In this document: positions 7,534-15,290 of the stretch, one piece after another
Numbering within the stretch: position 1 is the first letter of the stretch
Layout of the letters: each line of letters opens with the position of its first letter
Assembly (NCBI GenBank): GCA_019694595.1
Contig: JAIBBQ010000024.1
Location: 1 to 49,940 of the forward strand
Origin: Myxococcaceae bacterium
GTDB lineage: Bacteria; Myxococcota; Myxococcia; Myxococcales; Myxococcaceae
Direction: 5' to 3'
DNA length: 49,940 bases
The notes under the pieces: generated by a model
What the model was told of the DNA's origin: nothing
Database searches by the model: none
What the model saw: the letters and a program-made list of their open reading frames with translations, nothing else
Program-made: the position numbers and the translations under genes

Positions 7534-9342
7534 CTATTGCAGCGTGAAGCCGGACACGCTGACGAAGCCCCAGGGCGCGGTCAGGGCGTCGTCGATCTGC
7601 AGCCGCAGCGTGCGGCCCCGCAGCTGGGACAGCTGCCAGACGACCGTGGTCTCGTTGGCGTTGTCCCGCCGCCCGCGAGAGACGCGCAGCACCTCGTTGC
7701 CCTGGAGCAGCACCACGCGCGCATCGCCACCGTGCACCTTGAAGCGCAGCTCGCTGGTGGAAGCATCGACGGTGAAGTCCTGCCAGAGCCGGCCGACCAC
7801 GGCGTCGTTCTTGGGGCCCACGTAGGTGGTGACGCGCGGCTTGCCGTCGGCGCCGGTGAAGACCGCGAAGGCGTCGCCGCTCGCGGACCAGCCGCTCAGG
7901 CCCGCGCCGAAGTCGGCGTTGACCAGCGCGGCCTTGGGCAGGCCCGCGCCCGGCGTGGGCGGGGTGAAGGTGGCACCGGGCTCGACCAGCACGGTGCGCA
8001 TCAGGTGCACCTGGTACGGGTTCCACGAGGACAGCGCGTAGATGAGCTCGTGCACGCCGTTCTTGGAGGCGCCGAAGAAGCGCGGCAGCAGGTACGGCCC
8101 GTACTCGCCGCCCCACTCCGCGTACCGGCCCGGCTCGGACAGCCCGTCGTCGTGTCCGGTGACCGTCTCGTTGGCGTGGATGAAGTGCTCGTAGCCGTGG
8201 TCGACGTCCTTCGCGGGGTCGAAGATGGTGAGCTGCTTCGACCAGGGCCCGGCGGGGTGACGCGCCCACCGCAGCTGGATGCCCCGCGGCTGATCGCAGT
8301 TGTAGGTCATCAGGAAGAGCCCGTTGCCGGGGTGCTGCCGCACCGACAGCTCGCCCACGCAGGCGACCGGGCTCACCGGCGTGGCGGTGCTCTCCCCGGG
8401 CCCGAAGACCGCCGACGGCCCCGTGCCCGAGCGCAGGTATTCCCACGCCGAGCGGGTGGCGAGCTGCGCGAGGGGCACCCGCGCCAGGTAGACCGGGCTC
8501 GAGCGGTACGGCCCGCTGCCGTAGATCCACGCCGTCGTGCCCTGCGTCACCACGCTCACGTTGAGGAACCGGTCACTCGCCACGGTGTGATCGACCGCGA
8601 GCCCGGGCACGTCGAGCCCCGTCATGTGCGCCAGCACGGAGCTGGTGTGCCGCCCTGTCGCCGCCGAGTACCCGGTGGTGAAGAAGAGGTAGGTGAGCGC
8701 CCCCGAAGGCACGCCTTCCACCGGCACGTTCATGCCCCCGAGGTTCACTCCGGGCAGCGCCGGGTTGGCGAACTGCCCGTCGGAGCGGGTGACCCAGGTC
8801 AGCGCCGGCATCACCACGCCAGGCGAGGTCACCGAGGTGGCCGAGGTGAAGGCGAGCGAGTCCTGATCCTGACGGACGCCACCGGGCGTCCACGAGTCGC
8901 CGAAGACCATCACCAGCTTGCCGTCGCGCTCGAAGGCCGCGCCGAGGTCCGTGCCCACGATGCCGTAGTTGGTCAGCGGATTGACCGCCGTTCCCGTCAG
9001 CTGGCCCAGGTGCTCGGTGAGCGCCTTGGTGAGCACCGGGAGCCCGCCGTCGGCCGGGAAGCCGCCGCCGCCGCTCGAGGCGCTTCCTCCGCCGCTCGCT
9101 CCGCTGCCACCACCGCTCGCGCTGTTGCCACCACCGCTCCCCCCGCCACTCGCGCTGCTGCCGCCGCCGCTCGCACCGCTGCCGCCGCCGCTCGCACCGC
9201 TGCCGTCGCCGCTCCCACCGCCGCTCGCGCTGTTCCCTCCTCCGCTGGCCGCCGCGCCGCCGCCCGAGGCAGCGTTCCCCTCGGGGGTGCAGCCCGCGCA
9301 GAGCAGCGCGGCGAGGAGCAGCATCGGCCCGGTGCGGTCCAT
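7534..9342 (-). CDS. DUF4185-type lipoprotein with Gly-Ser stalk
   Basis: 602 residues from ATG 9342. The signal peptide ends in LLCAGC (Cys18), marking a lipoprotein. Residues 23-100 are an ASGGG stalk. Residues about 105-430 have the pattern of DUF4185, a beta-propeller-like domain related to glycoside-hydrolase folds: VMVFGDSWTP, YLFFTTGY, YGSGPY and GEYGPYLLPRFF. The last 150 residues form a jelly-roll-like module, probably carbohydrate binding, beginning ALVNADFGAGLSGW. Likely surface-exposed and acting on or binding glycans; the activity is inferred. A much longer open frame that continues upstream through the next gene is a GC-rich artefact. Confidence 0.8.
   Translation of the reverse strand: MDRTGPMLLLAALLCAGCTPEGNAASGGGAAASGGGNSASGGGSGDGSGASGGGSGASGGGSSASGGGSGGGNSASGGGSGASGGGSASSGGGGFPADGGLPVLTKALTEHLGQLTGTAVNPLTNYGIVGTDLGAAFERDGKLVMVFGDSWTPGGVRQDQDSLAFTSATSVTSPGVVMPALTWVTRSDGQFANPALPGVNLGGMNVPVEGVPSGALTYLFFTTGYSAATGRHTSSVLAHMTGLDVPGLAVDHTVASDRFLNVSVVTQGTTAWIYGSGPYRSSPVYLARVPLAQLATRSAWEYLRSGTGPSAVFGPGESTATPVSPVACVGELSVRQHPGNGLFLMTYNCDQPRGIQLRWARHPAGPWSKQLTIFDPAKDVDHGYEHFIHANETVTGHDDGLSEPGRYAEWGGEYGPYLLPRFFGASKNGVHELIYALSSWNPYQVHLMRTVLVEPGATFTPPTPGAGLPKAALVNADFGAGLSGWSASGDAFAVFTGADGKPRVTTYVGPKNDAVVGRLWQDFTVDASTSELRFKVHGGDARVVLLQGNEVLRVSRGRRDNANETTVVWQLSQLRGRTLRLQIDDALTAPWGFVSVSGFTLQ
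9064..9275 (-). repeat. Low-complexity ASGGG coding repeats
   Basis: This stretch is built of degenerate Gly-Gly-Gly-Ser-(Ala/Gly)-Ser units of 15-21 bp on the minus strand and forms the stalk of the DUF4185 lipoprotein. The composition is the same as in the left-edge gene and in the 5313-6044 gene. Confidence 0.8.
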
Positions 9343-9449
9343 GCGGCGAGTGTGCTCGAACTGACCTGCAGGGAGGCGCGCCGGCGGAACGAGCGAAACC
9401 TGCGCGCGCCGCCCTCCGGAGTGGGCAACGTGCGCTCGAAGCGCGCCCC

Positions 9450-10976
9450 TCACGGAACCTTGGGGAACCACAGCTCGACGGCGCCCGATTCCTTGAGGTT
9501 GCCGCCCGCCCAGCCCGTCGAGGAGTCGAGCGCAGCGCGCCGCCGCGCCTCGGCCGCCAGCGGGTCGTCGTCTTCCGCGTAGTCGAACGGGGTGAGCTTG
9601 AGGTGGAGGAAGGCGCCTTCCTCGAAGATCTCCACCAGGCGCGGCTGCTGCGGCCAGTCGGCGATGGAGGCCGACTCGCTCTCGAAGAACGCGTGCCCCG
9701 TCGACGGGCGCGCGACGCGCGTGTGGTGCTCGTGCGAATGCCCGGCGAGGTGCAGCACCACGTGTGGAAACTGGCCGAGGAAGTCGCGCCATTGAGTCGT
9801 GGTGAGCGCCCCCGGCTGCGCCATGCCGCCGAAGTTGGAGCCGTCGGTGAGCGCCTGCGGGGAATGGTGCGAGACGAGGATCACGTACACCCCGTCGCGC
9901 TCCGCCTTTTCCAGCATGGGGCGAACGCGGTTCTCGACGTCGTCGCGCAGGAGAATGCCTTCCGCGCTCCCCTCGGCGATCGAGGTGTCGAGCACCACCA
10001 GCCGCACCCGCCCGAGCGCGGTCTCCACCGGGTAGAAGGCCTTGCCGTCCTGGGTGGCACCCGGCGCCTTGAGCCCGTGGCCGTCGCCGCTGCCCGCGAC
10101 CTCGTCCATCAGCGCGGTGCGCACCAGGGCCTCGCGGCGGGGGTCGGCGGTGATGGTGCCGGTGAAGGGCACCGCTTCCCCCTGCGCCCAGCGGCGGGTT
10201 CCGAACTGTGCCTGGTTCCCCACGTAGCTGGCCCGCGCATCGGCGGTGAGCTGGAAGACGCCCTGGTTGAGCACGTCGTGGTTTCCGGTGACCCACTTCC
10301 ACGGCATCGCGAGGCCTTCGGGGACGAAGGGGTCCTTGGGGTCGTTCCCCTGCCCTGGCCGCAGGTCGTCGTCGTCGCCGGAATCGCACTCCACCTGCGG
10401 CGCACCGTCGAGCACGGCGTCGAACCACTGCACCTCGTTGCGCTGGGCGTTGTCGGCGTTGTCTCCGCCCGACACCACGAACTCGATCGGCCGGGTCCGG
10501 TGCAGCGCGTTGATCGAGCGCGCGGCGGCATTGAGCATCTGACACCCCCACGCTTCCTGCGGCCGGAACGCACCCGACAGATCGCCCAGGTTGTCGAAGC
10601 CCACCAGCCGCGACGGCGACTCGTCGTCGGCGAGCTGCATGTCGGACAGGTGAACGAAGCGCGCGAGGAGAACCGGCGTCCCTCCGGAGCTGGAAGGGGC
10701 GCCGCCGTCGACGGTGAAGACCGCAGGGGTGAGCCCCGGCGCCGCCGAGACGCTGCCGTAGCCGGCGTCGAAGAGGTACGCGAGCTGACCGGGGTTCGAC
10801 GGCGGCCGGTCGCGCTCCACCACCAGCGGGTGATCGAGCGCCCAGACCCGCTCGGTCCCCAGCGGGGCTGCCTTCAGCTCGGGGAGCTTCTGGAGCCCGG
10901 CATCGGTGGCGCCCGACGGCTTGCCGCACGCCGCCAGCACGACCACCACGGCCGCCGCGAGCGCGAGCTGCTTCAC
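9450..10976 (-). CDS. Calcineurin-like metallophosphoesterase lipoprotein
   Basis: 508 residues from GTG 10976. The GTG overlaps the TGA of the preceding gene as GTGA, which decides the start. A signal peptide ends in VLAAC (Cys17). The metal-binding motifs occur in family order: HLSDMQ (Asp112; the usual DxH is DMQ here), GGDNADN (Asp172/Asn173), GNHD (Asn232/His233), VSHH (His370) and AGHSHEH (His413, His415). It is therefore probably an extracytoplasmic phosphoesterase with a two-metal site in which the first His is replaced by Gln. Such changes are known in subfamilies and may alter metal preference. Substrate not predictable. It is coupled to a small lipoprotein gene upstream. Confidence 0.88.
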   Translation of the reverse strand: MKQLALAAAVVVVLAACGKPSGATDAGLQKLPELKAAPLGTERVWALDHPLVVERDRPPSNPGQLAYLFDAGYGSVSAAPGLTPAVFTVDGGAPSSSGGTPVLLARFVHLSDMQLADDESPSRLVGFDNLGDLSGAFRPQEAWGCQMLNAAARSINALHRTRPIEFVVSGGDNADNAQRNEVQWFDAVLDGAPQVECDSGDDDDLRPGQGNDPKDPFVPEGLAMPWKWVTGNHDVLNQGVFQLTADARASYVGNQAQFGTRRWAQGEAVPFTGTITADPRREALVRTALMDEVAGSGDGHGLKAPGATQDGKAFYPVETALGRVRLVVLDTSIAEGSAEGILLRDDVENRVRPMLEKAERDGVYVILVSHHSPQALTDGSNFGGMAQPGALTTTQWRDFLGQFPHVVLHLAGHSHEHHTRVARPSTGHAFFESESASIADWPQQPRLVEIFEEGAFLHLKLTPFDYAEDDDPLAAEARRRAALDSSTGWAGGNLKESGAVELWFPKVP

Positions 10977-11530
10977 GGCATGCAAGTGGAGTCGGAGTCC
11001 GGATTGAGGACGCGGGTGAGGAACAGGCACGAGGTCGCCCCGAAGCTGCCGGTCAGCGCGCTGCCGTCGAGCATCTTGAGGTCGAAGCTGCCGCGCGCCC
11101 CGTCGGTGGAGGAGTCGAGCTTGATGGTCCCCGAGGTGGCCGGCACCGGCGAGCCCGCCTTGCACTTGTCGTCGGTCACGTACCAGACGGCGGCGCCAAC
11201 CGGGCCGGTGGTGCTCGAGCTGGTGGTGACCGGGTACGTGCCCGGCGGAGGGACGGTGGCGGTCTCGCCGCGGACGCCGACGGTGAGCATCAGCAGCGCG
11301 GCGTTCGACTTGAACTTGCCCCCGGTCCAGTTCGTACAGGCGCTGGCCTGCTCGCCGATCATCACGATCACCGCGCCCGTCTTGCCCGGGCCGGTTCCGG
11401 TCACCCCGCTCAGGGCGACCGCGTCCAGCGCGTTGAGGCTCTTGCCGCCCACGGACCCGGTGACCTGGGTGTGGGTCCCTCCGCAACCGGCGATCAGGCC
11501 TGCGAGCGACAACAGAAGGGTCAGACGCAT
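10973..11530 (-). CDS. Small lipoprotein of unknown function
   Basis: 185 residues from ATG 11530, with GAAG five bases upstream; GTG 11536 is an alternative start adding two residues. The signal peptide ends in LIAGC. The mature part is beta-rich with a pair of spaced Cys residues and contains SGTIKLDSSTDGARGSFDL, resembling the small beta-sandwich lipoproteins common in myxobacteria. No known domain recognised. Its stop codon overlaps the start of the metallophosphoesterase gene, so the two are co-translated and may form a functional pair at the membrane. Confidence 0.75.
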   Translation of the reverse strand: MRLTLLLSLAGLIAGCGGTHTQVTGSVGGKSLNALDAVALSGVTGTGPGKTGAVIVMIGEQASACTNWTGGKFKSNAALLMLTVGVRGETATVPPPGTYPVTTSSSTTGPVGAAVWYVTDDKCKAGSPVPATSGTIKLDSSTDGARGSFDLKMLDGSALTGSFGATSCLFLTRVLNPDSDSTCMP

Positions 11531-11552
11531 CGGCACTTCATAGCAGCGCCGC

Positions 11553-12179
11553 TCAGGCAGTGCCGACGGTGATCTCCCGGGCCTGGGTCGGGTTCTCGAT
11601 CATCCGCACGATGAAGCGCGCCACGTCGACGCGCGTGCAGCGACTCGGCACCGGCGACCGGGCATCGACCGCGGTGATCCTGTTGTTGGCCGGGCCGCCC
11701 GTCATGCGGGTGGTGCGCACCAGCAGGTACGGCAAGCGGCTCACCCGCAAGATGCCTTCGGCGTGACCCAGGTCCTCGTACATCGGCCGCATGATCCCCG
11801 GCAGCAGCGCCGTGAGCGGTCCCGACACCTGGCGCCCCTGGAGGCCGGAGTCCCCCACTCCCACCCGCGAGACCAGCACCACCTTGCCCACGGTCTTCCG
11901 CGCCGCCTGGAGCACGCCGACGACGTGCCCCACCGTCGCCTTCATCGACGGGCGAAGCCGCTCCGGCGCGATCACCACGGCATCGGCACCGCGACATGCA
12001 GCCTCGAGTCCGGTTCCGGACTCAGGGTCACCGTGAAAAACCGTGAGATTCTCGTTGCTGCGCTGGAGCCGTCTGGGGTCTCGTACGACGGCGCGCACGA
12101 GGTGTCCGCTGGCGAGGCAGGCCTCGATCAGCTCCACGCCCAGCTTTGACCCCGCCCCGATGATGGCTACCGCGAGCAT
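11553..12179 (-). CDS. NAD(P)H-binding atypical short-chain reductase
   Basis: 208 residues from ATG 12179. The N-terminus MLAVAIIGAGSKLGVELIEA has the Gly-rich dinucleotide loop of an NmrA/NAD(P)H-binding (PF13460-like) Rossmann protein. It is followed by VRAVVRDPRRL, where the basic residues at the end of strand 2 suggest NADP(H), and by VVLVSRVGV. The length and architecture fit atypical extended SDRs that act as sugar-nucleotide or quinone reductases or as redox sensors. Cytoplasmic. Substrate not predictable. The gene lies just upstream of the small lipoprotein gene, with a 22-bp gap. Confidence 0.82.
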   Translation of the reverse strand: MLAVAIIGAGSKLGVELIEACLASGHLVRAVVRDPRRLQRSNENLTVFHGDPESGTGLEAACRGADAVVIAPERLRPSMKATVGHVVGVLQAARKTVGKVVLVSRVGVGDSGLQGRQVSGPLTALLPGIMRPMYEDLGHAEGILRVSRLPYLLVRTTRMTGGPANNRITAVDARSPVPSRCTRVDVARFIVRMIENPTQAREITVGTA

Positions 12180-12248
12180 GAGGTGAGTGTGGCCGCACCT
12201 CGGCACCACGTCCACAGGTTGATTCTGTTTGTCACCGCTCGGAATGCC

Positions 12249-12866
12249 GTGGAGCATCGGCGCGTGGGTGCTTCCCTGAGCCTCGTCGCAGTGCTGGCGC
12301 TGCTGTCCTCGGGCTGTCTCCCCCGGGTCGGCGAGGCCGTCGATGCGGGGCAGATGGACGCGGGCGACGGCGGTGGCGTGACGCCAGGGTGCATGGATCG
12401 CGTTCGTTCCGGCGATGAAACGGGCGTGGACTGCGGCGGGAGCTGTGCTCCCTGCGAGAACGGAGCGGCCTGTGGCTCCGCACTCGACTGCCTGAGCGGC
12501 GTGTGCCTCAACCAGACGTGCGCGGCGGCCCCGGGGAACTGCGTCGGGTTCGGCGCCTGCTCCTCGTTCGTCGACCTCACCGCCGACGCGGCCAACCGCA
12601 CCATCACCTTCGGCGGAGGCAGCGAGCGGTACTCGCCAGCGTGCGTCCGCGTTCGCTTCGGGCAGACGGTGACCTGGAGCGGTTCCTTCGGAAACCACCC
12701 ACTCCGCGAAGCCTGCAGCCCGGTGCCTGGCGGGCTCACGGCGACCTCCGGTGCGAGCCACTCCGTCACCTTCGACAAGGCGCTCGGGGTCTTCGGTTTC
12801 TACTGCGACGTCCACGGCTCGAGCAGCGGCGCAGGCATGGCCGGGGCCGTCGAGGTCGTGCGGTGA
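12249..12866 (+). CDS. Cupredoxin (plastocyanin/azurin-like) lipoprotein with Cys-rich segment
   Basis: 205 residues if GTG 12249 is used. That start leaves room for a promoter opposite the 12179 gene and puts a compact signal peptide before the lipobox LSSGC (Cys23). GTG 12183 is in frame too but would almost abut the divergent start. Residues 48-91 form a Cys-rich block of the GVDCGGSC type seen in myxobacterial surface proteins. The C-terminal 75 residues look like a type-1 copper domain: His150 in NHPL, Cys186 and His189 in FYCDVH, and Met197 in GAGM. It should be an exported electron carrier or copper-binding protein. Its stop overlaps the start of the kinase gene (GTGA), indicating coupled translation. 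Confidence 0.78.
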   Translation: MEHRRVGASLSLVAVLALLSSGCLPRVGEAVDAGQMDAGDGGGVTPGCMDRVRSGDETGVDCGGSCAPCENGAACGSALDCLSGVCLNQTCAAAPGNCVGFGACSSFVDLTADAANRTITFGGGSERYSPACVRVRFGQTVTWSGSFGNHPLREACSPVPGGLTATSGASHSVTFDKALGVFGFYCDVHGSSSGAGMAGAVEVVR

Positions 12867-14701
12867 GCATGCTGCTGCGGTGCCCCAGCTGTCAGCGGGA
12901 ACACCCCCCGGGCACGGTGGTCTGCCCGAACGATCTCACCGAGCTCATCCCCGCGGGAGTGGACCCGCTCCTCGACCAGGTGATCGGCCCGTACCGGGTG
13001 GTGCGACGGCTGGGCGTGGGCGCGATGGGCGCGGTCTACGAGGCCGTCGACCAGCTGATCGACCGCCGGGTGGCGCTCAAGCTGCTGCACCTGGCGATGG
13101 CGGAGAACCCCGACCTGACGTCGCTCCTGCGGGAGGCCAAGGCGGTCAACGCGATTCACCACCCGGGCATCGTCGACATCCAGGCGTTCAGCGAGACCCC
13201 GGAAGGGCGCCAGTACCTGGTGATGGAGCTGCTCGAAGGCGAGCTGCTGTCGGCGAGGCTGGCGCGCGGGCCGCTGCACCTCGCGGAGGCCGCGGAGATC
13301 GCCATTCCGCTGCTCGACGCGCTCGAGGCCGCGCACGGGGCGGGCCTGGTCCACCGCGACCTGAAGCCGTCGAACGTGTTCCTGGCGCGCGGGCCCAACC
13401 AGGAACTGCGCCCCAAGCTGCTCGACTTCGGGCTCGTGCTCCCGGTCGCCACCAAAGGCTCCTTCGCCGTCGGCACGCCCGACTACGTCGCCCCCGAGCA
13501 GGCGAAGAACGAGCGCGCGGGGCCCAAGGCCGACCTCTTCTCCTTCGGCGTGATGCTCTTCGAGATGCTCACCGGCAAGCTGCCCTTCGGCGGCGGCACG
13601 GTAAACGAGGTGCTGCAGCGCCGCATGTCGGGCCCCACCAGCCACGTGCGCGACACGCTGCCGAGCCTGCCGCGATCGGTGGACACGCTGATCCACGCGC
13701 TCCTGCAGCCGCAGCCGTCGTCGCGGCCGGTGTCGGCCGCCGCGGTGCGGGACGTGCTGAAGAAGGCCGTCGACCCGGGCGCGCTCGACGTCGCGCCAGC
13801 CCCGCCGTCGCGGCGCGGCGTGACCGCCGTGCTGGCCGCCGCCGCGGTGCTCGCCATCACCGGTGCGGCGGTCTGGTGGCTGCGAGATGACGGGCCGCCG
13901 CCGCCACCGCCCCCCCCGGTGGAAGACCCGGCCGAGCGCACCGCGCGCCGGCTCGACGAGCTGCTCTCCCGGGCGGGCGCCGACGCGGGCATCGCCGAGA
14001 TCGACGCCCTGCTGGCAGCCGAGCGGACGTACCCCAGGTTCGGCGGGTGGTCCGAGCGGCGGAACACCCTCGCCGCACTGCTGCGGCGCGAAGGAGAGCA
14101 TGCGCTCGAGCACGGCGCGCTGGACACCGCGACCCGGGCCATCGCCGGCCTCCAGCGACTCGAGGAGCCCGCGAGCGCCCAGCCCCTCGCGGCCGAGCTC
14201 GCGCGGCTCGAGTTCGGCGCCCGCGAAGGCATGCGCCGCATCGGCCCGGTGCTGATCGACGCGTACGAGTACCCCAACCGTGCGGGGGGCATGCCCACCG
14301 CCAAGGTCGACCACGCGGACGCGGTCGCGCTCTGCACCAAGGCGGGCAAGCACCTGTGCACCGAGCAGGAATGGGAGTTCGCCTGCGCCGGCGCCTCGCA
14401 CCGCACCTTCCCCACCGGCAACGAGCCGCCGCGCGGGCGCTGCCGCACCTCGGGCAAGAAGGCGAAAGGGCCGGTGCCGTCGGGGTCCCTGAGCGGCTGC
14501 GTGACCCCCGAAGGCGTGTTCGACCTCGCCGGGAACCTCGCGGAGTGGACCGACACGCCGTACCGCGAGGGCGCGGCGCAGCGCGTGGTGCGCGGCGGCT
14601 CGTACAAGCAGGCCGACGCGGCGACCGCCTGTCTCGCGCGCGACTACCTGCTGCCTGGGCTGGGCGGCCGCAAGGAACTCGGGTTCCGCTGCTGCCGCTG
14701 A
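12863..14701 (+). CDS. Membrane Ser/Thr protein kinase fused to a SUMF1/FGE-like domain
   Basis: 612 residues from GTG 12863, which has GAGG seven bases upstream; ATG 12869 is an alternative. Domains in order: a short zinc-ribbon-like CPSC...CPND (residues 7-24), then a PknB-type kinase of about 45-300 with loop GVGAMGAVYE, Lys73, Glu91, HRDLKPSN (164-171), DFG (188-190) and APE. All catalytic residues are present, so it should be active. A membrane helix follows at about 319-340, then a Pro-rich linker, a helical spacer and a C-terminal formylglycine-generating-enzyme-like domain (KHLCTEQEWEFAC, GVFDLAGNLAEWTD, VVRGGSY, LGFRCC). The first Cys of the Cx4C copper site of true FGE is missing, so that domain is probably a binding or sensor module outside the cytoplasm. 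Coupled to the cupredoxin gene. Confidence 0.9.
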   Translation: MSMLLRCPSCQREHPPGTVVCPNDLTELIPAGVDPLLDQVIGPYRVVRRLGVGAMGAVYEAVDQLIDRRVALKLLHLAMAENPDLTSLLREAKAVNAIHHPGIVDIQAFSETPEGRQYLVMELLEGELLSARLARGPLHLAEAAEIAIPLLDALEAAHGAGLVHRDLKPSNVFLARGPNQELRPKLLDFGLVLPVATKGSFAVGTPDYVAPEQAKNERAGPKADLFSFGVMLFEMLTGKLPFGGGTVNEVLQRRMSGPTSHVRDTLPSLPRSVDTLIHALLQPQPSSRPVSAAAVRDVLKKAVDPGALDVAPAPPSRRGVTAVLAAAAVLAITGAAVWWLRDDGPPPPPPPPVEDPAERTARRLDELLSRAGADAGIAEIDALLAAERTYPRFGGWSERRNTLAALLRREGEHALEHGALDTATRAIAGLQRLEEPASAQPLAAELARLEFGAREGMRRIGPVLIDAYEYPNRAGGMPTAKVDHADAVALCTKAGKHLCTEQEWEFACAGASHRTFPTGNEPPRGRCRTSGKKAKGPVPSGSLSGCVTPEGVFDLAGNLAEWTDTPYREGAAQRVVRGGSYKQADAATACLARDYLLPGLGGRKELGFRCCR

Positions 14702-14703
14702 TC

Positions 14704-15288
14704 TCAGAACTGGCTCTTGAGGTACCGCTCGATCAGCTCCAGCTCGTGCGCGCTGATGCCCGAGCCGGTCTTGAGCCGCATGCGCTGCACGGTGGTGAGC
14801 GCGATCTCCAGCGAGTCGAGCTTGCGGTACACCCGCCCCAGCGTGTGGCACTTCGAGCAGCGCGCGCGGATCAAGGTCTGCACGCCTTCGTCGACGGCCG
14901 ATTCCAGCTCCGCGCCGGCGGCCACTTCCTTCGGGTCCACCACTCCCGCATCGACCGCCTCGGCGAGCACCGCGGGAATGACCGGCATCGAGACCCCGGC
15001 ATCGGGCTCGCCGGCGGGCTCGGGGCGCGTTCGATCGACACGGCTGGTCGTCGACGGCCCGCGGCGCAGGGTGCCCACCAGGAACCGCGCGAGCCAGGGC
15101 ACGTCGCTCTTGGCGATCAGCACCGGCGCCCGCAGGCGCTCGCGGGCGATCACCCGTTCCCACTGCGACACCGTCAGGTACGGCGCCTCCGCCACCTGGG
15201 CGGAGTGGCAATAGAGGCACTGGCGCTCGTAGCGCACGCGGGCGTTGGGCGGCTGCGCGAGGCTGAGAGCGAGCAGGAGCGCGAGCAT
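14704..15288 (-). CDS. Exported dihaem cytochrome c
   Basis: 194 residues from ATG 15288, two bases after the stop of the porin-like gene, so the two form one operon. The Sec signal peptide is MLALLLALSLAQ. Two haem motifs are present, CLYCH near the N-terminus and CSKCH in the C-terminal third, separated by an Asp/Ala/Pro-rich linker. The second module ends in ISAHELELIERYLKSQF, a common last helix of class I cytochromes c, and Met residues in MRLKTG are candidate axial ligands. It should be a periplasmic or surface electron carrier and is probably a partner of the haem-motif porin. It converges with the kinase gene; only two bases separate the stops. Confidence 0.85.
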   Translation of the reverse strand: MLALLLALSLAQPPNARVRYERQCLYCHSAQVAEAPYLTVSQWERVIARERLRAPVLIAKSDVPWLARFLVGTLRRGPSTTSRVDRTRPEPAGEPDAGVSMPVIPAVLAEAVDAGVVDPKEVAAGAELESAVDEGVQTLIRARCSKCHTLGRVYRKLDSLEIALTTVQRMRLKTGSGISAHELELIERYLKSQF

Positions 15289-15290
15289 GG

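Noticed and set aside
7534-10929. A single 1131-residue open frame
   Set aside because: It spans two real genes in different frames. The lipoprotein start at 9342 and the metallophosphoesterase at 9450-10976 explain the region; the extension is GC-rich noise.
12863-14701. Active formylglycine-generating enzyme at the C-terminus of the kinase
   Set aside because: The first Cys of the Cx4C copper motif after RGGS is absent, so catalysis is not supported.
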